From positions 186,001-250,000 of the forward strand of contig NZ_JAKXMK010000016.1 of the NCBI RefSeq assembly GCF_022524485.1: a DNA stretch of 64,000 bases, given 5' to 3'. Positions 15,378 through 24,046 of this stretch are shown here, in pieces (the first letter of the stretch is position 1; every line of letters starts with the position of its first letter). Position numbers and translations under genes: made by a program. The notes beneath the pieces were generated by a model. That model worked only from the letters and a program-made list of their open reading frames with translations, was not told where the DNA came from and made no database searches. This stretch comes from Pseudonocardia alaniniphila. GTDB taxonomy: Bacteria > Actinomycetota > Actinomycetes > Mycobacteriales > Pseudonocardiaceae.

Positions 15378-16415
15378 ATGCGAGAATTCACCTACAACGC
15401 ACTTCCTGCACGAATCGTGTTCGGCTCCGGGGCGGCGCGCACCCGGCTCGCGCCCGAGATCGAGCGGTTGGGGGCCCGGCGGGTGCTGCTCGTGGCCTCG
15501 GATCGCGACACGGCCCGGGTGCGGGAGCTCGTCGCCCCTGTCGCCGAGCGGGTGGCCGCAGTGTTCACCGCGGTGCGCGAGCACGTGCCGCTGGCCACGG
15601 CCGAGGCCGCCCGCGCCGCCGCGGCCGAGGTCGATGCGGACGTCGTGCTGTGCATCGGTGGTGGGTCGACCACCGGGGCTGCAAAGGCTGTCGCGCTCAC
15701 GGCTCGGATTCCGGTGGTTGCCGTGCCGACGACGTATTCGGGTTCGGAGGTCACGCCGGTGTGGGGTCTGACGGTGGATGGTCGCAAGACCACGGGCGTG
15801 GATCCGGTCGTGTTGCCTCGGGTGGTCGTGTACGACCCGGAGTTGACGGCGTCGCTGCCGCGGGAGTTGGCCGTCGCGAGTGGCTTCAATGCGCTGGCGC
15901 ACGGGGTCGAGGCGTTCTGGGCGAGCGGGCGCAACCCGGTGAGCACGGCGGTCGCCGAGGACGGGATCGCTGCCATTGTGGCTGGTCTGCGGAAGGATGA
16001 TCCTGTTTCGCTGCTGCGTGATGCGTGGTTGACGGCGAGCGCTTTTGCCGCTGCTGGTTCGGGGTTGCATCACAAGCTGTGTCACGTGCTGGGCGGCACG
16101 TATGACCTGCCGCATGCGCGCACTCACGCCGTGGTGTTGCCGCATGTTTTGGCGTTCAACGCGCCCGGGGCTCCCGATGCGGTGGCGCGGGTCGCGCGGG
16201 CGTTGGGTGTCGATGATCCGGTTCGTGGGTTGCGGGAGCTGGCTGACGAGATGGGCGTGCCCCGCGGGCTGCGTGAGCTGGGTTTGAATGAGGAGCAGAT
16301 CGACGAGGTCGCGGCGTTCACCGAGCCCGTGGTACCGGAGGACAACCCCGTGCCTGCCGACGCCGGCGCGTTGCGGCGATTGGTGCGCGCCGCGTGGGGA
16401 GGCGAGTGGAACTGA
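15378..16415 (+). CDS. Maleylacetate reductase (cassette 1)
   Basis: 345 residues, iron-type alcohol dehydrogenase superfamily. The nucleotide-binding [11 protein letters not shown] lies near residues 98-108 and [14 protein letters not shown] follows. The metal/active-site histidines are in [24 protein letters not shown]. It reduces maleylacetate to 3-oxoadipate with NAD(P)H, the step after hydroxyquinol ring cleavage. It is closely similar to the reductase at 26277-27314 and has the same length. Residues 98-175 are almost identical in the two copies, while the first 90 residues differ more. This copy uses more T-ending codons than its neighbours. Confidence 0.9.
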   Translation: MREFTYNALPARIVFGSGAARTRLAPEIERLGARRVLLVASDRDTARVRELVAPVAERVAAVFTAVREHVPLATAEAARAAAAEVDADVVLCIGGGSTTGAAKAVALTARIPVVAVPTTYSGSEVTPVWGLTVDGRKTTGVDPVVLPRVVVYDPELTASLPRELAVASGFNALAHGVEAFWASGRNPVSTAVAEDGIAAIVAGLRKDDPVSLLRDAWLTASAFAAAGSGLHHKLCHVLGGTYDLPHARTHAVVLPHVLAFNAPGAPDAVARVARALGVDDPVRGLRELADEMGVPRGLRELGLNEEQIDEVAAFTEPVVPEDNPVPADAGALRRLVRAAWGGEWN

Positions 16416-16418
16416 GAT

Positions 16419-16468
16419 CGGCAGCGACGGGGAACGGCAGCGACGGGGAACGGCACTGACAAGGGGAA
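16419..16468 (+). repeat. Short tandem repeat between the reductase and monooxygenase genes of cassette 1
   Basis: The 16-bp unit CGGCAGCGACGGGGAA occurs exactly twice (16419-16434 and 16435-16450) and is followed by a degenerate third copy to about 16468. In cassette 2 the dioxygenase gene fills this place, so the repeat may mark a deletion junction. Confidence 0.75.
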
Positions 16469-16515
16469 TGGCAGTGGAGAACAGGCTCGACATCGCGCTG
16501 GGGTCGCTCTCGTGA
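16468..16515 (+). CDS. Possible 15-residue leader peptide coupled to the monooxygenase
   Basis: ATG to TGA encodes MAVENRLDIALGSLS. A purine-rich AAGGGG precedes the ATG. The TGA overlaps the GTG start of the monooxygenase (GTGA, 16512-16515), which would allow translational coupling. It could equally be a remnant or chance. There is no similarity to the dioxygenase that occupies this position in cassette 2. Confidence 0.35.
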   Translation: MAVENRLDIALGSLS

Positions 16516-18263
16516 CCGCGGATCTTCAGACGGACGTGCTGGTGATCGGCAGCGGCCCGGCGGGTGGCGGGGCGGCACTCGCCCTGGCCACGCTGGGCGT
16601 CGATCACACGGTGATCACCAAGTACCGCTGGACGGCCAACACGCCGCGGGCGCACATCACCAACCAGCGCACGATGGAGATCTTCCGCGATCTCGGCATC
16701 GAGGACGACGTGCTTGCCCAGAGCACCGCACACGAACTGCTCGGGGACACGGTGTTCTGCACCAGCCTCGCGGGCGACGAGATCGGACGGGTCCGCACCT
16801 GGTACACGAGCCCGGCACGCGAGTCCGACTACAGGCTGGCGAGCCCCTCACCCAACTGCGACATCCCGCAGACCTACCTCGAGCCGATCGTCATCGGTCA
16901 CGCCGCATCGAGGGGAAGCCGGGTCCGATTCGATACCGAGTTCGTCGGTCTCGTGCAGGACGCCGACGGGGCCACCGTCACGGTGAGGGACCGGCTCAGC
17001 GGTCACGAGTACGACATCCGCGCGAAGTACGTGATCGGCGCCGACGGCGGACGCAGCGCCGTGGCCGCCGATGTCGGGCTCCCGTTCGAGGGCAGGATGG
17101 ACCTCGCCGGCTCGATGAACATCGTGTTCCACGCCGACCTCTCGCAGTACGTGGCCCACCGGCCCAGCGTCCTGTACTGGGTGCTGCAGCCCGGCGCGGA
17201 GGTCGGTGGCATCGGCATGGGTGTCATCCGCATGGTCCGGCCGTGGAACGAGTGGCTGATCGTCTGGGGTTACGACATCACCCAGCCGCCGCCTGAGGTC
17301 GACGACGAGATGGCGATCAAGATCGTTCATGAGCTGGTGGGCGACGACTCGATCCCGGTGACGATCCGCTCGACGTCCCTGTGGGGCAACAACAAGATGT
17401 ACGCCACCCGCTATCGGGCCGGGCGGGTGTTCTGCATGGGCGATGCGGTGCACCGGCATCCGCCGTCGAACGGGCTGGGCTCGAACACCTCGATCCACGA
17501 CGCCTACAACCTGGCGTGGAAGCTCGCCTACGTGCTGCGCGGGAGCGCCGGTGAGGCGCTGCTCGACAGCTACGACGCCGAGCGGGTGCCGGTGGGAAAG
17601 CAGATCGTGCTGCGGGCGAACAAGAGCATCGAGGAGTTCGGCCCGATCTTCGACGCACTCGGGCTGATCGGCGAGAGCGACCCGGAGGTGATGCGCCGGC
17701 ACATCGCGGCGCGCGGGGCCAACACTCCGGAGGCCGCGGTCCAGCGCACGAAGCTGCGCGCGGCGCTGGAGCTCAAGAACTACGAGTTCAACACCCACGG
17801 CGTGGAGATGGGGCAGCGGTACGCCTCGGCGGCCGTGGTGCAGGACGGCACCCCGGAGCCGGAGTACACGCGCGACCCCGAGCTCCATTACCACCCCACC
17901 ACCTGGCCGGGGGCGCGTCTGCCCCACGTCTGGCTCGGGCGCGACGGGCGCCGCGTCTCCACTCTCGATCTCGCCGGCAAGGGCCGGTTCTGCCTGCTCA
18001 CCGGCATCGCGGGCGAGGAGTGGGCCGGTGCGGCCGCGAAGGCGTCCGAGGAGCTCGGTGTGGAGATCGCCGCGCACGTGATCGGGCCCGGCCGGGAGTA
18101 CATCGATCTGTACGACGACTGGGCGCGGGTGCGAGAGGTGGAGGAGGACGGGTGCGTGCTCGTCCGGCCCGATGCCTACGTCGCGTGGCGCTCGGCAGGC
18201 CTCGCGGAGGATCCGGCGGCGGAGCTGCACCAGGTGCTGTGCGCGGTGCTGGCCCGCGGCTGA
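16512..18263 (+). CDS. FAD-dependent phenol-type monooxygenase, TfdB-like (cassette 1)
   Basis: 583 residues, class A flavoprotein hydroxylase. The FAD-binding GSGPAGGG lies at about residues 14-21, the DG motif in [16 protein letters not shown] (about 176), and the GD motif in [22 protein letters not shown] (about 305). A thioredoxin-like C-terminal domain follows. Length and motifs fit the 2,4-dichlorophenol 6-monooxygenase/phenol hydroxylase group. With maleylacetate reductase, hydroxylation of resorcinol or a similar phenol to hydroxyquinol is the likely role. It is close to the protein at 28171-29922, with equal length. No dioxygenase lies in this cassette. Confidence 0.9.
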   Translation: MTADLQTDVLVIGSGPAGGGAALALATLGVDHTVITKYRWTANTPRAHITNQRTMEIFRDLGIEDDVLAQSTAHELLGDTVFCTSLAGDEIGRVRTWYTSPARESDYRLASPSPNCDIPQTYLEPIVIGHAASRGSRVRFDTEFVGLVQDADGATVTVRDRLSGHEYDIRAKYVIGADGGRSAVAADVGLPFEGRMDLAGSMNIVFHADLSQYVAHRPSVLYWVLQPGAEVGGIGMGVIRMVRPWNEWLIVWGYDITQPPPEVDDEMAIKIVHELVGDDSIPVTIRSTSLWGNNKMYATRYRAGRVFCMGDAVHRHPPSNGLGSNTSIHDAYNLAWKLAYVLRGSAGEALLDSYDAERVPVGKQIVLRANKSIEEFGPIFDALGLIGESDPEVMRRHIAARGANTPEAAVQRTKLRAALELKNYEFNTHGVEMGQRYASAAVVQDGTPEPEYTRDPELHYHPTTWPGARLPHVWLGRDGRRVSTLDLAGKGRFCLLTGIAGEEWAGAAAKASEELGVEIAAHVIGPGREYIDLYDDWARVREVEEDGCVLVRPDAYVAWRSAGLAEDPAAELHQVLCAVLARG

Positions 18264-18270
18264 GACAGAG

Positions 18271-18293
18271 GACGTCCTGGGCGGACGGCAGGA
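18271..18293. terminator. Hairpin between convergent monooxygenase and beta-helix genes
   Basis: CGTCCTG (18271-18277) pairs with CAGGACG (18287-18293) around a 9-base loop in the 34-bp gap between convergent stops. Probable terminator for one or both genes. Confidence 0.5.
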
Positions 18294-18297
18294 CGCA

Positions 18298-19446
18298 TCA
18301 CTCGCACTTCTTGTCGACCGCCACCAGCTCACCCGCCGGCCGGAAGCCCTCGACGCGGTTGTTCTCGATGCGGTTGCCGCAGCCCGAGGTCTCCGGCTCG
18401 GTGATCACGTGCGTCTCGATGATGTTCTTCAGCGCCGGGGCGTTGCCCGTGGTGACGTTGCCGGTGACGGTGCTGTCGTAGCCCTTCACGTCGACCACCG
18501 AGTCGGCGAAGTTCTCGCCGCTGATCGCCGACCCGTCGAACCGGTTGCCGGTGATCAGCGTGCCGCCGGTCTCCTCCTTGACGTCCACGTTCTCGGCGGT
18601 GATCCGCTGGAAGGTGTTGCCCACGACGCGGTTGTTCATCGACAGGTCGGGCTGCCCGCCGCTGTACTTCTTCCAGTTGCTCTTCGCACTGCCGACGTAG
18701 ACGCCCTCGCCGAACTGGGGCTGGTTCAGCCCGGTGTTGCGGATCGTCGAGCGCTGGATGGTGTTGTTGCTGGACCCGCCGCGGAAGTGCACCGCCTCGT
18801 CACCGGTGTCGCTCACGGTGAGCGAGTCCAGCAGGAGGCCGTTGCTGCCGTCGGTCATGATCCCCTTGCCGCCGCCGGACACGGCGAAGCCGACGAGCTG
18901 CCAGTGGCTCGCGCCGTCGAGGTGCACGGTGTAGCCCTTGCCGCTCCCGGTGATCACGGCACCCTTGGGGCCGGTGAGCGTGATGGGCGCGGACGCGGTG
19001 CCGGAGCGGCTGATGACGACCGGCTCGTAGGTGCCGGCGGCCATCCGGATCGTGTCGCCGGGCCGGGCTGCGGCCAGTGCCCGTTCGAGCTCGGACGTGT
19101 CCGTGACGCTCGTCGTGGCGCCCCGGCCCTTGACCACCGCCAGCAGGTCGGCGCCCACCGCTGCAAGCCGCTTCCCGGAGTCGTCGGCCGGCGTGGCGTC
19201 CTCGGCCTTCTCGTCGGGCGCCGCCTCCTGCTCCGCTGCCTCCGCCTTCGGAGATGACTCCTCCCCGTCGGAGTCACGCGAGGCCTCGCGCTTCGCCGAG
19301 TCGGACGTGGCGTCCTTGCGGGGATCAGCGGCAGGGGCGACGGCGTCGGAGCGCGCGGCGTCGGCGCTGTCGGCACCGAGTATGGGAACCGCCCACACGA
19401 CCACCGCGACGACGAGCAGCATCCACCGTGGAACCTGCATCAGCAT
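18298..19446 (-). CDS. Secreted right-handed beta-helix (pectate-lyase-like) protein
   Basis: 382 residues. An N-terminal signal sequence is clear: MLMQVPRWMLLVVAVVVWAVPILGADSADA. Residues about 35-110 form a low-complexity, charged linker rich in Glu, Asp and Ala. From residue about 125 a parallel beta-helix begins: AARPGDTIRMAAGTYEPVVIS, then repeated NNRVVGNTF, GNRFDG, DSTVTGNVTTGN and GCGNRIENNRVEG turns. This matches polysaccharide lyase-like or inverting-hydrolase folds, but I cannot identify catalytic residues. The substrate is probably a surface or plant polysaccharide. It is an isolated gene, convergent with the monooxygenase. Confidence 0.8.
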   Translation of the reverse strand: MLMQVPRWMLLVVAVVVWAVPILGADSADAARSDAVAPAADPRKDATSDSAKREASRDSDGEESSPKAEAAEQEAAPDEKAEDATPADDSGKRLAAVGADLLAVVKGRGATTSVTDTSELERALAAARPGDTIRMAAGTYEPVVISRSGTASAPITLTGPKGAVITGSGKGYTVHLDGASHWQLVGFAVSGGGKGIMTDGSNGLLLDSLTVSDTGDEAVHFRGGSSNNTIQRSTIRNTGLNQPQFGEGVYVGSAKSNWKKYSGGQPDLSMNNRVVGNTFQRITAENVDVKEETGGTLITGNRFDGSAISGENFADSVVDVKGYDSTVTGNVTTGNAPALKNIIETHVITEPETSGCGNRIENNRVEGFRPAGELVAVDKKCE

Positions 19447-19531
19447 GACCTCCGCAGCCGGGGTTGGAGCAGGTCAGAGGCTAGGGGGCAGGGTTCGGGC
19501 CGCGTGGCGTTTTCGATCATTCCGCCGGTGA

Positions 19532-20344
19532 TCAGTCGCCGGCGATCGCCGATCGGTCGTCCGAATGGTCCACGCGCTCGAGCAGACGGCCTAATGCGCC
19601 GTTGAACGCGTCGGGCCGCTCGAGATTGGGGAGGTGGGCCGCTCCCTCGATGACCAACAGCTCGGCGCCCGGCACGCGCTCCGCGATCGCGCGCGCGTCG
19701 GCAGGGGGTGTGAACTCGTCCTCGGCCCCGACGACCACCACGGTCGGTACGGCCACCGACCCGAGCCGCGGGAGATGGTCGGGTCGATCGGCCCGGGCGC
19801 GCTGTGCCGCCGCCGCGCCGACCGGGTCGGTGGCCCGCATCATGGCGAGCACGTGGTCGGCGACAGCGCCGGACGCGTGCGGGCTGACCATCCGGTAGAG
19901 CACCTCCACCGCGTACGGATCCATGCCCTCGTCGAGCAGCCTGCCGGCCATGCTCAGGCGCTGGTCGCGGTCCGCCTCGCCGGCAGCCGTGGTGTCGGCC
20001 AGCAGGAGCCCGGCGACCCGGCCGGGGTGCCTGCGCTGCAGTTCCAGCACGATTTGGCCGCCCATCGAGAGGCCCGCCAGGACGGCACGCGGCACGCGCA
20101 GCCCGTCGAGGAGGCCGACGAGGTCGTCGGCGAAGTCCGCCCAACCATGCACGGCTCCTGGGCTCGCCCCGTAGCCCCGCAGGTCGGGGACGATCACGCG
20201 GCGCTCGGCCGCGAACCGCTCCAGCTGCGGGCGCCACATCGTCCGGTCGAAGGGGTGCCCGTGTACGAGCAGCAGCGGAGTGCCGCGCTCGGGACCTGCG
20301 TCGTCGTAGGCGAGGGTCACGCGGTCCAGGCCGATGGTGCGCAT
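19532..20344 (-). CDS. Alpha/beta hydrolase
   Basis: 270 residues from MRTIGLDRVTLAYDDAG. The oxyanion region is LLLVHGHPFDRTMW (about 25-38). The nucleophile elbow is LAGLSMGGQIV (Ser near 96). The acid is in GAEDEFTPPADARA (about 215) and the His in EGAAHLPNLERP (about 244). The order and spacing fit hydrolases of the 3-oxoadipate enol-lactonase/haloperoxidase type. The true substrate is unknown, although an enol-lactone role would fit nearby aromatic catabolism. It diverges from a MocR regulator, its likely controller. Confidence 0.85.
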   Translation of the reverse strand: MRTIGLDRVTLAYDDAGPERGTPLLLVHGHPFDRTMWRPQLERFAAERRVIVPDLRGYGASPGAVHGWADFADDLVGLLDGLRVPRAVLAGLSMGGQIVLELQRRHPGRVAGLLLADTTAAGEADRDQRLSMAGRLLDEGMDPYAVEVLYRMVSPHASGAVADHVLAMMRATDPVGAAAAQRARADRPDHLPRLGSVAVPTVVVVGAEDEFTPPADARAIAERVPGAELLVIEGAAHLPNLERPDAFNGALGRLLERVDHSDDRSAIAGD

Positions 20345-20358
20345 CGTCGCTCCTCTCG

Positions 20359-20388
20359 TTGACGCTCGCAGTCTGCCCGGTGCAATAT
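20359..20388 (+). promoter_or_regulatory. Probable sigma-70-like promoter of the MocR gene
   Basis: TTGACG (20359-20364) and CAATAT (20383-20388) are separated by 18 bp, about 30 bp upstream of the mocR ATG. CAATA recurs at 20396 and 20405, giving three direct CAATA repeats, a pattern seen at MocR binding sites. Confidence 0.45.
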
Positions 20389-20420
20389 CGGCGTTCAATA
20401 CTGTCAATAGCCTCGGAGCA

Positions 20421-21758
20421 ATGTTGGTGGACAGATACCTCACGCTCGCCGACTCCGTCGCCGCCGACATCCGGGCGGGCCGGCTGCGACCCGGCGACCG
20501 GCTGCCCACCCAGCGGCGGTTCGCCCGCGACCGAGGCATCGCGGTGTCCACAGCCGCCCGTGTGTACACCGAGTTGGTGCACCGCGGCTTGGTGACGGGC
20601 GAGGTCGGCCGCGGCACCTTCGTGCGCGCAGCCCCTCCCGCGCCCGGTCTCGCACTGGCCGAGCCCGCCGCCGCAGGGCGGGTCGACCTGGAGATGAACA
20701 TCCCCGTGCTCCCGCAGCAGGGGGAGATGCTTGCACCGATCATCGAGGGATTGCTCCGACCCGGCGTGCTCGGCGCCTCCCTCACGGCTACCACGGTGAC
20801 CGGCACGCCCGCGGCCCGCGGGGCGGCAGCCGCTCTCCTGGCGCGGACGGGTTGGACCCCGGAGCCGGACGGCGTGCTGTTCGCAGGCAACGGCAGGCAG
20901 GCGATCGCCGCGGCCGTCTCCGCGCTGGTGCCACTGGGCGGGCGGCTGGGCGTCGAGGCGCTGACGTACCCGGTGGTGCGGGGCATCGCGGCTCGGCTCG
21001 GGATACAGCTCGTCCCGATCCCGACGGACGACGGCGGCCTGCTGCCCGACGCCGTGCGTGCCGCCGGGCGGCTCGACGCCGTCTACCTCCAGCCCACGCT
21101 GCACAACCCGCTCGGCACGACGATGACGCCCGCTCGCCGCGCTGCGCTCGCAGAGGTGCTCGCCGAGCGCGATCTGATGGCCGTGGAGGACACGATCTAC
21201 GCGTTCCTGCGGGACGCCCCGGCCCCGCTGGCGGCGTTCGCGCCGGAGCGGACCGTTCTCGTCGACAGCCTGTCCAAGCGCGTCGCACCCGGTCTCACCC
21301 TCGGGTTCGTGGTGCCGCCCGCTGCCGTGCACGAGCGGATCGCCGTCGCACTGCGGTCCGGCGGATGGACGCCCCAGGCGTTCGCACTGGAAGCTGCCAC
21401 CCGCTTCATGGCCGACGGGGTGGTGGCTGCGATCGAGACGGCCAAGCGCGCCGATGCCGCCGCCCGGCAGGCGCTGGTCGCCGAGCGGCTCGCGGGGTTC
21501 GTGCTGCGCACGGACCCCTCCTCCTACCACTGCTGGTGGGAGCTCCCCGCGCCGTGGCGGGCGGAGACGTTCGTGGCCGCGGCGGCCCGGCGTGGCATCG
21601 CGGTGACCCCGGCGGCGGCCTTCGCGGTGGGCGCTGCCCATGCGCCGAGCGCCGTGCGCCTCGCACTCGCGGCCCCACCCGTGCCGGTGCTGGCCGCCGC
21701 GCTCGACGCGCTCGCGCTGCTGGGCAGAGGAAACCCTGCCGACGACGAGGTGGAGTGA
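20421..21758 (+). CDS. MocR-type PLP-dependent transcriptional regulator (GntR/aminotransferase fusion)
   Basis: 445 residues. Residues 1-70 are a GntR winged helix (DRYLTLADSVAADIRAGRLRPGDRLPTQRRFARDRGIAVSTAARVYTELVHRGLVTGEVGRGTFV). A type I aminotransferase domain follows, with QPTLHNPLGTTM (about 218), EDTIYAFLR, and the PLP lysine in VDSLSKRVAPGLTLGF (about 286). MocR proteins sense an amino compound or PLP through this domain. It faces away from the alpha/beta hydrolase gene, which may be its target; the GNAT gene follows 22 bp downstream and is probably co-transcribed. Confidence 0.92.
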   Translation: MLVDRYLTLADSVAADIRAGRLRPGDRLPTQRRFARDRGIAVSTAARVYTELVHRGLVTGEVGRGTFVRAAPPAPGLALAEPAAAGRVDLEMNIPVLPQQGEMLAPIIEGLLRPGVLGASLTATTVTGTPAARGAAAALLARTGWTPEPDGVLFAGNGRQAIAAAVSALVPLGGRLGVEALTYPVVRGIAARLGIQLVPIPTDDGGLLPDAVRAAGRLDAVYLQPTLHNPLGTTMTPARRAALAEVLAERDLMAVEDTIYAFLRDAPAPLAAFAPERTVLVDSLSKRVAPGLTLGFVVPPAAVHERIAVALRSGGWTPQAFALEAATRFMADGVVAAIETAKRADAAARQALVAERLAGFVLRTDPSSYHCWWELPAPWRAETFVAAAARRGIAVTPAAAFAVGAAHAPSAVRLALAAPPVPVLAAALDALALLGRGNPADDEVE

Positions 21759-21780
21759 CGCGAGCGGTTACGGTGAGCAC

Positions 21781-22392
21781 ATGCCCGTAGTCCGCCCCTA
21801 CCGGCCGGCGGACCGCAGCGCGCTGGTCGACATCTGCGTCCGCACCGGGGATGCCGGCGAGGACGCCCGCGCGCTGTACCCCGATCCCGAGCTGCTGGCG
21901 AACATCTTCGCCCTGCCCTACGTCGAGTACGAGCCGCAGTTCGCGTTCGTCGTCGACGACGGCGGGCAGGCCGTCGGTTACGTGCTCGGGACGTCGGACA
22001 CACCGGCGTACGTCACGTGGCTCCGGCGGGAGTGGCTGCCCGCGCTGAGCCGGCGCTACCCGCCGCCGACCGGCCGTCCGGCGACGCGCGCCGAGGGGAT
22101 GATCGCTCTCCTGCACCAGCCCGAGCGAATTCTCGTGCCCGAGGTGGCGGCGTACCCGGCCCACCTCCACATCGACCTGTTGCCCGCGTACCAGGGCGCA
22201 GGCAACGGGCGGGCACTGATGACCGCCTTCCTCGCAGCACTGGCCCGGGCCGGGATCACAGCCGTGCACCTGGGCATGGCCAGCACCAACACCCGGGCGG
22301 GAGCGTTCTACGGCCGGATGGGTTTCCACGAGATCCCGGTGCCGGCCCAGCGCGACTCGACCTACTTCGGCCGCTCCACCGATCCGCTCTAG
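21781..22392 (+). CDS. GNAT family N-acetyltransferase
   Basis: 203 residues. The acetyl-CoA-binding motif A is HLHIDLLPAYQGAGNGRALMTAFLAAL (about residues 138-164). It is followed by VHLGMASTNTRAGAFYGRMGFHEIP, the usual C-terminal GNAT signature. The N-terminus VVRPYRPADRSALVDICVRTGDAG resembles acetyltransferases acting on small amines. The substrate is unknown. The likely co-transcription with mocR suggests an amine or amino-acid target. Confidence 0.88.
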   Translation: MPVVRPYRPADRSALVDICVRTGDAGEDARALYPDPELLANIFALPYVEYEPQFAFVVDDGGQAVGYVLGTSDTPAYVTWLRREWLPALSRRYPPPTGRPATRAEGMIALLHQPERILVPEVAAYPAHLHIDLLPAYQGAGNGRALMTAFLAALARAGITAVHLGMASTNTRAGAFYGRMGFHEIPVPAQRDSTYFGRSTDPL

Positions 22393-22400
22393 CCCGGCCG

Positions 22401-23714
22401 CTACCGCGCCACGCGCCAGGTCTCGCGGATGGCCAGCACGGCGACGAGGCTGATCAGGGCAGTGCCCACCATGTAGGCCGACACCGACAGCGACGTGCCG
22501 GTGGAGGTCTGGAGCGCGACGGCGACCAGCGGTGCGAAGCCACCGCCGAGCACCGCACCCACGGCGTAGGAGAACGAGGCTCCGCTGTAGCGGTACCGGG
22601 GCTCGAACATCTCGGCGAACAGGGCCGACTGCGGTCCGTAGGACGCGCCGAGCCCGATCGTCAGCACGATCACGGCGATGATCATCAGGGCGGTCGAACG
22701 GGTGTCGACCAGCAGGAAGAACGGCACCGGCCACACCACCAGCAGCACCGATCCCACGAGGTAGACCGGCTTGCGGCCCACCCGGTCGGACCAGATCGCC
22801 GACACCACGATGCTCACCAGCCACGAGATGCTGCCGACGATCACCACCACCAGCATCGTCGTGCGGCTCACGCGGAGCACCGACGTGCCGTAGGAGAGCA
22901 GGTAGGCCAGGAAGACATAGCCGATGGCCGTGTTGGCGATGAAGCTGACCGACGCGATCACCAGTTCCCGCGGCCGCTCGCGCAGGACATCGATCATGGG
23001 CAGCCGGGCGCGCACCTGCTCGGCCTTGAGCGCCCGGAACACCGGGCTCTCCTCGATGCGCAGGCGGATGAAGAGGCCGACGCCGACGAGCACGATGCTG
23101 AACAGGAACGGCAACCGCCAGCCCCAGCTCGCGAACTGCTCGTCGTTCATGGTCGCGTCGATGACGACGAACACCAGCTGGGCGAGGATCAGCCCGGCTG
23201 GTACTCCGACCTGTGAATAGGACCCGTACTTGCCGCGGTGCCCCTCCGGAGCGTGCTCGACCGCCATGAGTGCGGCGCCGCCCCATTCACCTCCAGCGCT
23301 GAGGCCCTGCAGCAGACGCAGGAACACGAGCAGGATCGGCGCGGCCACGCCGATCTGGTCGAAGGTCGGGAGCAGCCCGACCCCGACCGTGGCCACACCC
23401 ATGAGCACCAGCGACGCGACGAGCATCGCCTTGCGGCCGATCCGGTCGCCGAAGTGGCCCCACAGGATCCCGCCGACCGGACGGGCGAGGAAGCCGACGC
23501 CCAGCGTGGCGAACGAGGCCAGCGTGGCCGAGGCGGGCGACAGCGTCGAGAAGAACTGCGAGCCGAAGACCAGCGCTGCGGCCGTGGAGTAGATGAAGTA
23601 GTCGTACCACTCGATCGTCGTGCCGACCGCGCTGGCGAGTGCCACCCGCCGCAGCTGCTCCGGCTCGGACTGCACCTCGGCAGCAGCTACGGCCGGCGTT
23701 CTCTCCGCGTCCAC
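22401..23714 (-). CDS. MFS transporter, metabolite:H+ symporter (MHS) family
   Basis: 437 residues from the GTG at 23714, which has GGGGGA upstream. A GTG at 23753 would add 13 residues but overlaps an inverted repeat. MHS signatures: GTTIEWYDYFIYSTAAALVF, LGVGFLARPVGGILWGHFGDRIGRK and LQGLSAGGEWGGAALMAVEHAPEGHRGKYGS. About 12 membrane helices are present. The family imports organic acids and osmolytes (shikimate, ketoglutarate, proline/betaine types), so a carboxylate is likely. It is last in a minus-strand run after the HNH and 84-residue genes. Confidence 0.9.
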   Translation of the reverse strand: MDAERTPAVAAAEVQSEPEQLRRVALASAVGTTIEWYDYFIYSTAAALVFGSQFFSTLSPASATLASFATLGVGFLARPVGGILWGHFGDRIGRKAMLVASLVLMGVATVGVGLLPTFDQIGVAAPILLVFLRLLQGLSAGGEWGGAALMAVEHAPEGHRGKYGSYSQVGVPAGLILAQLVFVVIDATMNDEQFASWGWRLPFLFSIVLVGVGLFIRLRIEESPVFRALKAEQVRARLPMIDVLRERPRELVIASVSFIANTAIGYVFLAYLLSYGTSVLRVSRTTMLVVVIVGSISWLVSIVVSAIWSDRVGRKPVYLVGSVLLVVWPVPFFLLVDTRSTALMIIAVIVLTIGLGASYGPQSALFAEMFEPRYRYSGASFSYAVGAVLGGGFAPLVAVALQTSTGTSLSVSAYMVGTALISLVAVLAIRETWRVAR

Positions 23715-23736
23715 CCGCTGTCCCCCGTTCGTGTGG

Positions 23737-23758
23737 GCACTGTTGGCGCACACAGTGC
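23737..23758. promoter_or_regulatory. Operator-like inverted repeat upstream of the MHS transporter
   Basis: GCACTGT (23737-23743), an 8-base spacer, then ACAGTGC (23752-23758): perfect 7-base arms, 22 bp upstream of the chosen GTG start. The spacing fits a dimeric repressor. The regulator is not identified. Confidence 0.55.
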
Positions 23759-23789
23759 GAGGGGTGGACCTCGGGTGTCAACAGAGAGG

Positions 23790-24044
23790 TCAGCCCTCGG
23801 GACGGTCGAGCACGGCGGCCAGGACGGAGTGCAGGACCTCGGCGTCGGCCGGGTCGTGCAGCTCGGCCTTGCCGCCGCGCACCGTGTACCACTCGTCGGC
23901 CTCTTCGTACCGGACGCTGACCTGGACCTCGCCGTCGTCGGCGCAGGTGGTGCGTAGCTCCAGGGCTCCGGTGATCACGCCGACGTCGTCGGTCCAGACA
24001 CCGCCTGGTGGTGCGGTGATGAGGGAACTGTGCTCAGTGGACAT
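23790..24044 (-). CDS. Small conserved-type protein of unknown function
   Basis: 84 residues from the ATG giving MSTEHSSLITAPPGGVWTDD. I do not recognise a family. It is acidic, begins with beta-strand-like segments (GVITGALELRTTCADDGEVQVSVRYEEADEWYTV) and ends in a helix (PADAEVLHSVLAAVLDRPEG). The start lies 2 bp after the stop of the HNH nuclease gene, so the two are coupled. A role together with the nuclease is possible but unsupported. Confidence 0.6.
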   Translation of the reverse strand: MSTEHSSLITAPPGGVWTDDVGVITGALELRTTCADDGEVQVSVRYEEADEWYTVRGGKAELHDPADAEVLHSVLAAVLDRPEG

Positions 24045-24046
24045 CG

